From an uncultured Lachnospiraceae bacterium (lineage in GTDB: Bacteria; Bacillota; Clostridia; Lachnospirales; Lachnospiraceae): a stretch of 64,000 nt of DNA. Where the stretch lies: assembly GCA_947591245.1 (NCBI GenBank), contig CANQCY010000006.1:1-64000 (forward strand), written 5' to 3'. The notes under the pieces were generated by a model, which was not told the DNA's origin, did not search any database, and saw nothing but the letters and a program-made list of their open reading frames with translations. Shown piece by piece: positions 58,195 through 64,000 of the stretch (position 1 is the first letter of the stretch; each line of letters starts with the position of its first letter). The position numbers and the translations under genes are program-made.

Positions 58195-60081
58195 TTACCA
58201 GCTTCCGCCTCCGCCTCCGCCGGAACCTCCTCCGACATGTCCGCCTCCGCTCGATCTCGGCGAAGAAGTCATGGAATGGCTGGCAGACGCCATCGTGCTG
58301 CGCATAAAATGATTAAATTGATGCATATTGAAATAAGTTCTGCGGCGTCCCCTGTACCAATTCGGCGGTTCGACTGCAATTGATTCAAATTTTTCCATCC
58401 ATTCATCTGAAACGCCAAGCACATAGGCATATGGAAGAATATCATAGAAATAATTCGGATCCTCCGCCACCATGGCCTCCAAACGATCCTTTTCCGCTAT
58501 TTTCAAAAACCTCTTAAAACCCTCTATCCTGCCAAGCAGTTCTGTCCCGTAGGGCGTCCGCTTCGGCATGATTTTCGTAAAAAAGGCGACTCCTGCGACC
58601 GATATCACTCCTATCACAAAAGTAATGACAAAAATCTGTTTCGTCCGGATCGCCGGCCATAAAATAAGCGCGATCGGCGCCCCGGCAAACCCGGCGCCCC
58701 ACACGAGTACAAATAAAATCGAACCGATATTGGCGTCATGGGCAATAATCGCAAAACCAGCGATTACACCTATGATCGGAAACAAGACAGAAAATATCAT
58801 ATCCCGGCTTATGTGTCCGCCGCATACATATAACATCGGCGGCATCAGGGAAAAAACCACCGTGCCCAGCATCATCAAATACAAAAACCATGTTTTATTG
58901 ATCGAATTTTTCTCGAATATTTTCTCCATATTCTTTTTGGCGTTCGCAACCCGCAGTATCTTATTGACCGTCTTATAAAAATAATTTTCCAGCCCCGATT
59001 TATGTACTACGTCCCCCTTGGCAAACAGACCGTCCATAAAAAGAAGTTCGCTTACGTTCTTCCCGTCGTATTCCTTTTCCTTTACAAGCCTGAAACTTTC
59101 TTTGTGCGCGCCCGAAAATCCCGCCTCTTCGTTCTCCATGATCGTCAAGTATCCTTTATTGGCGAGATAGACGACGAGGCTTACGACGTCATCCTTCGAC
59201 GCCTTCCCTTTGTAGAGAAGCGCCGTCTCCAAACTGTTCAGCCCGCCTGGAGGGTGAAACTCAAGGACGTCAATGACGGGATCATCTCTTCCGACCTTAT
59301 ACCACATAAATGCGGCAGCCGCCAGCGCAAGCAGCGAACAGGCAATACTGAGAATCGAAAGAATATTCGTTTCGGATTTGGGAGTAAAATACCCTTCCGG
59401 AAGCTCCAGACGAACCGTCAGCCCCTCACCAGGTTCCAGAACATCCCCATCTTTCAGCTTTCCGGTGATTGTATTGCCGTCGATCCGGTACGCAATCCCA
59501 TCATAGCTCGTCGATCCTGCTTTGCCGCGGCTCAACCCCAGTTTATTTTCATCGAAACTTTTTGGCATTAGAATGGAAAAAGAGACGTCAGAAATACAGG
59601 TATCCTGCCAATCAGTACCTATAATGTTGAAATAAAATTCGTCTTTGCCATCCAGAAGATCGTTTCCCAGATCATATGTATACGATATCTCATAATCAAC
59701 CGGCTTCGTCACCAACGTATCCTTATCGCCGAGCCGGATTTTACATGTACCGTTTTCATAGCTGACGTCATAGGCGGCATTGGCGTCAATGCCGCTGATC
59801 TTGGCATACGCTCTGCTCGTGCTGCCGTCCTCCCTTGTCACGTCATTGACGAGGGGAATCGTACGGTATATCCCGTGACGCGATGCATTAAACACCGTAT
59901 GGATCTTTTCGGTAATATGCAGAACATTGTCCTCCATCACCCGGATATCGACGGAATAGCCCTGAAGCTCATAGTCATACCTGCTCACCGCCGTTATCTC
60001 CGTGCGGGGAAGTCCTATTCCCATCACCGCCGCTATCGAACACGCCAATAACAGCGCTTCTATCTTCCATCGTATTTTCAT
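58195..60081 (-). CDS. DUF2207 domain-containing membrane protein
   Basis: YSVDIRVMEDNVLHITEKIHTVF...HGIYRTIPL; Gly-rich tail SSGGGHVGGGSGGGGGGSW. Confidence 0.9.
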   Translation of the reverse strand: MKIRWKIEALLLACSIAAVMGIGLPRTEITAVSRYDYELQGYSVDIRVMEDNVLHITEKIHTVFNASRHGIYRTIPLVNDVTREDGSTSRAYAKISGIDANAAYDVSYENGTCKIRLGDKDTLVTKPVDYEISYTYDLGNDLLDGKDEFYFNIIGTDWQDTCISDVSFSILMPKSFDENKLGLSRGKAGSTSYDGIAYRIDGNTITGKLKDGDVLEPGEGLTVRLELPEGYFTPKSETNILSILSIACSLLALAAAAFMWYKVGRDDPVIDVLEFHPPGGLNSLETALLYKGKASKDDVVSLVVYLANKGYLTIMENEEAGFSGAHKESFRLVKEKEYDGKNVSELLFMDGLFAKGDVVHKSGLENYFYKTVNKILRVANAKKNMEKIFEKNSINKTWFLYLMMLGTVVFSLMPPMLYVCGGHISRDMIFSVLFPIIGVIAGFAIIAHDANIGSILFVLVWGAGFAGAPIALILWPAIRTKQIFVITFVIGVISVAGVAFFTKIMPKRTPYGTELLGRIEGFKRFLKIAEKDRLEAMVAEDPNYFYDILPYAYVLGVSDEWMEKFESIAVEPPNWYRGRRRTYFNMHQFNHFMRSTMASASHSMTSSPRSSGGGHVGGGSGGGGGGSW

Positions 60082-60659
60082 GAAAAGTTCACCTTTACAT
60101 TTTTCCTTTCCTCCGGGCTGTCTGTTTCAAACATCGGTTTCTGCACAAAACCGAACATGTTGGCGACCACATTCGTCGGAACGCTCTGTACCGCCACATT
60201 ATATTGCCTTATCGTGCCGTTATAATATTTACGCGCGCTGGCAATATCGGCTTCTATCTGCTCCAGCTGCCCCATAAGCTTCCTGAAATTTTCACTGGAT
60301 TTCAATTCCGGATAGTTCTCCGCCAGAGCGAAAATCCTGCCCATCGCCTGACTGAGCATCCGGCTTCCCTCCATTTTCTCTTCCGGGCTCATGGACTCAT
60401 AATTTGTATTGCGAAATTTTACAATATCCTCAAATGTTTTCTTTTCATGCGCCGCATACCCTTTCACCGTCTCGACCAGATTCGGAACCATATCAAAACG
60501 TTTCTTCAGATAAACATCCATCGTCGAAAACGCCTCTTCTGTTAAAACACGGTATTTCACAAGCTTATTGTAGCTTAAAGCAAACCACAAAATAAGCAGT
60601 ACGGCAATACCTATGATAACTAAAACCCCTACGTTCATATCATCTCTCCTCTCTTGCAT
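60078..60659 (-). CDS. lemA: LemA family protein
   Basis: YNKLVKYRVLTEEAFSTMDVYLKKRFDMVPNLVETVKGYAAHEKKTFEDIVKFR. Confidence 0.95.
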   Translation of the reverse strand: MQERRDDMNVGVLVIIGIAVLLILWFALSYNKLVKYRVLTEEAFSTMDVYLKKRFDMVPNLVETVKGYAAHEKKTFEDIVKFRNTNYESMSPEEKMEGSRMLSQAMGRIFALAENYPELKSSENFRKLMGQLEQIEADIASARKYYNGTIRQYNVAVQSVPTNVVANMFGFVQKPMFETDSPEERKNVKVNFS

Positions 60660-60736
60660 TGTGTTGAATGAATCTTACTTTCATTCTATAATACTTTCGC
60701 AATAAAAGCAAGATGAAACGAGGCTTACTTTTTAAC

Positions 60737-61771
60737 TTATTGCACTTGCACCGCTCCTTCTGATACGGTATTTTCCATAACCCCCACGCTGCCTCCGCTG
60801 ACGGAGGCGCTGTCTGCGTTTTTCTGCTCCTGTTCCATCCCCGCCATGCTGTCGGGCTGTGCGGTTTCTCCCGGGGCGCCGGTCAACGCCGTCTCCGGCG
60901 GCTGCGACTGCATCGCCTGACCGCTCACTGCCCCTCCCGTCACAATACCGCCGCCGATCGTCTCAACCGTCGTTTTTTCATCCTCCGGCGGCTGCGCATC
61001 TCCCTTCAACGTCTGCTGGAGCCCTGCGATCTGTTTCTTGAGCTCCATGAGTCCGTTCTGGTTGTTCAGTGCGATCGCTCCCAGAAGAAGACCCAGCGCA
61101 AGCACAAGGCTTGCCAGCCCCAACGTCCATTTTCCCTCCGCCTCTTTTTCTTTTTTCCGCTCTTCATTTTCCCTAATCACGCCGCGGATATTGCGGATAA
61201 CACGGTCATCTTCCTGCTCTACGATATGCACAAACCGATTGGACTCTTCCATCATATAATTGCGCATCTCCTGGTTTTTTTCATAATAAATGTAATATCC
61301 GCCCTGCTTATAAAAAGTCGAATTGTCATACAAATAAAAATCATCATGGCCTCCGCTCCCCTCATATATGTACAGAAGCCTGTCGCTGTCAGAAAAATTC
61401 CGCCTGTGGATTTCAAGCAGGCATTCCGGTATTTTGTATGTGGCGTTTCCGCCGGAATAAAACCATCCCACAATATCCAAATCCGTAAAATTCTCTTTTA
61501 TATCCGTATAAATGCCCGTCCACATTTCCTGCGAAAACGTATCGCTGTTTCTCTGGTGAAAATCTTTAATCGAAACCATGCCCGATACAAGAAACACTTT
61601 TTGGCGGGCATGATAAAAACGATGCCCCAAAAGCACGCCGGCCGTTTCCGTATTGCTTTGCTGTTTTGTAAGCCTCTTGGCAAAAGACATCACATAATCT
61701 TCAACGTAAATCTGGGTATTTCCTTGCGTATTGCCTATCTGCCGCAGGCTTTTCGGCGCTTTCCAATCCAT
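60737..61771 (-). CDS. Membrane protein with probable degenerate MPN/JAMM-like domain
   Basis: ETAGVLLGHRFYHARQKVFLVSGMVSI...DLDIVGWFYSGGNATYKIP resembles MPN core without the HxH metal motif; TM WTLGLASLVLALGLLLGAIAL. Confidence 0.5.
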   Translation of the reverse strand: MDWKAPKSLRQIGNTQGNTQIYVEDYVMSFAKRLTKQQSNTETAGVLLGHRFYHARQKVFLVSGMVSIKDFHQRNSDTFSQEMWTGIYTDIKENFTDLDIVGWFYSGGNATYKIPECLLEIHRRNFSDSDRLLYIYEGSGGHDDFYLYDNSTFYKQGGYYIYYEKNQEMRNYMMEESNRFVHIVEQEDDRVIRNIRGVIRENEERKKEKEAEGKWTLGLASLVLALGLLLGAIALNNQNGLMELKKQIAGLQQTLKGDAQPPEDEKTTVETIGGGIVTGGAVSGQAMQSQPPETALTGAPGETAQPDSMAGMEQEQKNADSASVSGGSVGVMENTVSEGAVQVQ

Positions 61772-61965
61772 AACCATCCTCCATTCCTGTCTTGTTTTAC
61801 CTCCATTATAAGACATGGCAAATAAATAATTTGTCGCTTTATGGATCCATTTCAAGAAACCTTTCGCCACATTTCGACGCATCAGAATATTGATTTATAT
61901 TGATTTTATATGAGTATTTTTTGTCAAACTGACAATACTTCTTTTTAGAAAGATCAGAAAGGGAG

Positions 61966-62568
61966 TTGTTCATGATACACTATTTTAATCCAACCGATAA
62001 ACTTGCATTAAATGAATTTTCAAAGACGTTGACAATATTAATGAGAAAACATGATATTTCAAATAGAGAAACCGTTATTGTATGCATTGGCTCAGACCGC
62101 GCCACCGGGGATTCGCTCGGCCCGATCGTAGGACATTTTCTTGCCATGCATCAAAAAAACTTCCATCTTTACGGCACTCTGGAAAATCCCGTTCATGCCA
62201 AAAATCTGGAAAATGCGTTGGAACTTATACGCTCCAAGCATAAGGATCCGGTCATTATCGCCGTAGACGCATCGCTCGGCATCGCCGAGCATGTCGGATA
62301 TATCACCGTAGGAGAGGGATCGCTTTCCCCCGGCGTCGGCGTGTCAAAAAAACTGCCCTCAGTCGGAGACCTGTTTATAACCGGGATCGTAAACCTGTCC
62401 GGTTTTGGCGGACAGATGCTCCTGCAGACAACCCGGCTCAATCTTGTCATGCACCTGGCAGATTTCATTTACAAAGGGCTGAACCGCTGTCTTGCCTCTG
62501 AATGCCATACGATCTGCCCTGACGCGTCCTACCAGGAAACCGCCTCAGAGCTCCGTCCTGCCCTGTAG
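61966..62568 (+). CDS. yyaC: Spore protease YyaC family
   Basis: VIVCIGSDRATGDSLGPIVGHFL...GTLENPVHAKNLENAL...VIAVDASLG. Confidence 0.9.
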   Translation: MFMIHYFNPTDKLALNEFSKTLTILMRKHDISNRETVIVCIGSDRATGDSLGPIVGHFLAMHQKNFHLYGTLENPVHAKNLENALELIRSKHKDPVIIAVDASLGIAEHVGYITVGEGSLSPGVGVSKKLPSVGDLFITGIVNLSGFGGQMLLQTTRLNLVMHLADFIYKGLNRCLASECHTICPDASYQETASELRPAL

Positions 62569-63141
62569 GGCGCGGTAAAGGGTAACTTCATCAATATATT
62601 CGAGATCCCCTCCGACCGGAACGCCGCTTGCAATACGCGTTACCCTGATCCCGGCGGGCTTAAGGAGTTTGCTTATGTACATTGCCGTCGCCTCGCCCTC
62701 GAGCGAAGAATTTGTGGCAATAATAACCTCATCCACGTCCCCTTGAAGACGCTTTAAAAGTTCCTTTAACTTAATGTCAGAGGGCGTAATGCCGAGACTC
62801 GGATTAATTGCACCATGCAGAACGTGGTATACCCCCTCGTACTGCCCGGTTTTTTCATATGCCGCAAGATCCCGCGTATCCTCTACGACCATTATGGTCT
62901 TTTTATCCCGTTTTGGATTGCTGCAGATCGAACAGACCTCGCTGTCCGTCATCGTAAAGCATTCCCGGCAGTACCGTACATTTTTCCTCGCTTTCAATAT
63001 GACGTCGGACAGCCGCTCGACGCGCTCTTCCGGTAAATTCAATATGTGAAACGCCAGCCGCTGCGCCGATTTTGAACCGATGCTCGGAAGCTGCGCCAGC
63101 TCTTCAATCAGATTATTAATTGATTCCGAGTAGTAATTCAT
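62545..63141 (-). CDS. recR: Recombination protein RecR
   Basis: LIEELAQLPSIGSKSAQRLAFHIL...CSICSNPKRDKKTIMVVEDTRDLAAYEKTGQYEGVYHVLHGAINP. Confidence 0.98.
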   Translation of the reverse strand: MNYYSESINNLIEELAQLPSIGSKSAQRLAFHILNLPEERVERLSDVILKARKNVRYCRECFTMTDSEVCSICSNPKRDKKTIMVVEDTRDLAAYEKTGQYEGVYHVLHGAINPSLGITPSDIKLKELLKRLQGDVDEVIIATNSSLEGEATAMYISKLLKPAGIRVTRIASGVPVGGDLEYIDEVTLYRALQGRTEL

Positions 63142-63491
63142 CAGAATGGAAATCCTCCGCCCAGATTTAAGCCGCCGGTAAGCGCCTCCATCGCCTTCGC
63201 ATTATCTTCTTCCATCATATGGAGCGCCTCGTTCGTCGCCGCCACAATCAAGTCCTCAAGCATCTCAATATCGTCCGGATCTACAACCTCTTCCGAGAGC
63301 TTCACGGATAAAACTTCTTTTCTGCCCGATACGCGGACCGTCACTGCCCCTCCCCCGGCAGTCGCTTCAAATTCCTTCTCCTGCATTTCTTTCTGCTGTT
63401 CTTCCATCTGGCGCTGCATTTTCTGCGCCTGCTTCATAAGATTGTTCATATTTCCGGGCATTCCGCCCTGAAAGCCTCCACGTCTTGCCAT
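63141..63491 (-). CDS. YbaB/EbfC family nucleoid-associated protein
   Basis: GGMPGNMNNLMKQAQKMQRQMEEQQKEMQEKEFEATAGGGAVTVRVSGRKEVLSVKLSEEVVDPDDIEMLEDLI. Confidence 0.96.
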   Translation of the reverse strand: MARRGGFQGGMPGNMNNLMKQAQKMQRQMEEQQKEMQEKEFEATAGGGAVTVRVSGRKEVLSVKLSEEVVDPDDIEMLEDLIVAATNEALHMMEEDNAKAMEALTGGLNLGGGFPF

Positions 63492-63504
63492 CATCTTTTC
63501 CTTT

Positions 63505-64000
63505 CTAATCTGTTTCTGTTTTTTCCATATCTTCAATCGGAATATCGATATCCCCGAACAGCTTCCGAAGTTCCGGGAGCATATCATACTCCTGCCGGTT
63601 TGCCATAAGCCGGTACTCAATCTCTACCGTTTTCCCGGTTACCTGGAACGCCGCCTCGGACATCTGCGCCTGGCGGTCCTTGTCGCCGGCGAAATAAGAA
63701 TAGCTTGTATCCTCCGCAAATGCGATCACCAGAGTTCCTTTGTCATTCACCGTCAGCGTCACATGACCCAGCATTGTCTTAGCTACAGAGTCGAGCTGGT
63801 TTAACACCTGATGCCAATTTGCAGCAAGCTCCTTCACTTCCGACGGCACTGCACTCTCCCGGATTTGCTGCCGTTTCGCAGGCGGCGCGGGATCCGCGGC
63901 CCGCGCTGCCCCGCCGGCGCTTTCCCGCTGAACCGCACCCCCCCTGGCGATCTGATCTTCCAGATTGTGAATCCGGTTTACAAGCGAGTCGTAATCTCTC
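63505..64000 (-). CDS. dnaX: DNA polymerase III subunit gamma/tau, C-terminal part (5' end outside the window)
   Basis: RDYDSLVNRIHNLEDQIARGG...VPSEVKELAANWHQVLNQL frame stays open to the window edge; directly upstream of ybaB-recR. Confidence 0.85.
   Translation of the reverse strand, partial: RDYDSLVNRIHNLEDQIARGGAVQRESAGGAARAADPAPPAKRQQIRESAVPSEVKELAANWHQVLNQLDSVAKTMLGHVTLTVNDKGTLVIAFAEDTSYSYFAGDKDRQAQMSEAAFQVTGKTVEIEYRLMANRQEYDMLPELRKLFGDIDIPIEDMEKTETD

Noticed and set aside
1-64000. CRISPR arrays, IS elements, prophage or rRNA
   Set aside because: None recognised: no transposase or integrase motifs, no regularly spaced repeats, no rRNA sequence.

Overview
The window looks like a chromosomal segment of a motile, spore-forming, low-GC Clostridia genome (Lachnospiraceae-like; inferred from gene content only). 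Left to right: (1) about 0.07-17.6 kb, a glycan-modification island next to flagellin: FliB-like fragment, LicD, methyltransferase, WbqC-like protein, a pyruvyltransferase-formyltransferase fusion, three tandem radical-SAM paralogs, a methyltransferase-GT2 fusion, a DegT aminotransferase, several GT2-like proteins (one internally duplicated) and CgeB-like glycosyltransferases. (2) 17.7-29.8 kb, late flagellar genes: flagellin, XRE regulator, putative chaperone, fliS, fliD, flaG, csrA, fliW, flgL, two flgK paralogs, flgN, flgM, with three SigD/sigma-28-like promoters. (3) a topoisomerase IV-type parC/parE pair, lysA, a DUF4129-DUF58-MoxR operon, a secreted esterase and a TatD-linked radical SAM. 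(4) a riboflavin operon (ribD-ribE-ribBA-ribH) interrupted by a TPR-GT2-methyltransferase gene flanked by a perfect 43-bp direct repeat of the ribE 3' end. (5) dtd, C39-like protein, ylmH, ZIP transporter, a secreted Ig-like/repeat protein, GH13, tRNA-Leu, infC-rpmI-rplT with an attenuator-like leader, tRNA-Pro, carB, DUF951, DUF2207/LemA, a probable catalytically dead MPN/JAMM-like membrane protein, yyaC, recR, ybaB and the dnaX 3' end. The strongest candidates for follow-up are the radical-SAM trio in the flagellin-linked island and the ribE-duplicating gene insertion. No CRISPR array, IS element or rRNA was seen. All family calls come from reading motifs by eye; no database search was run.
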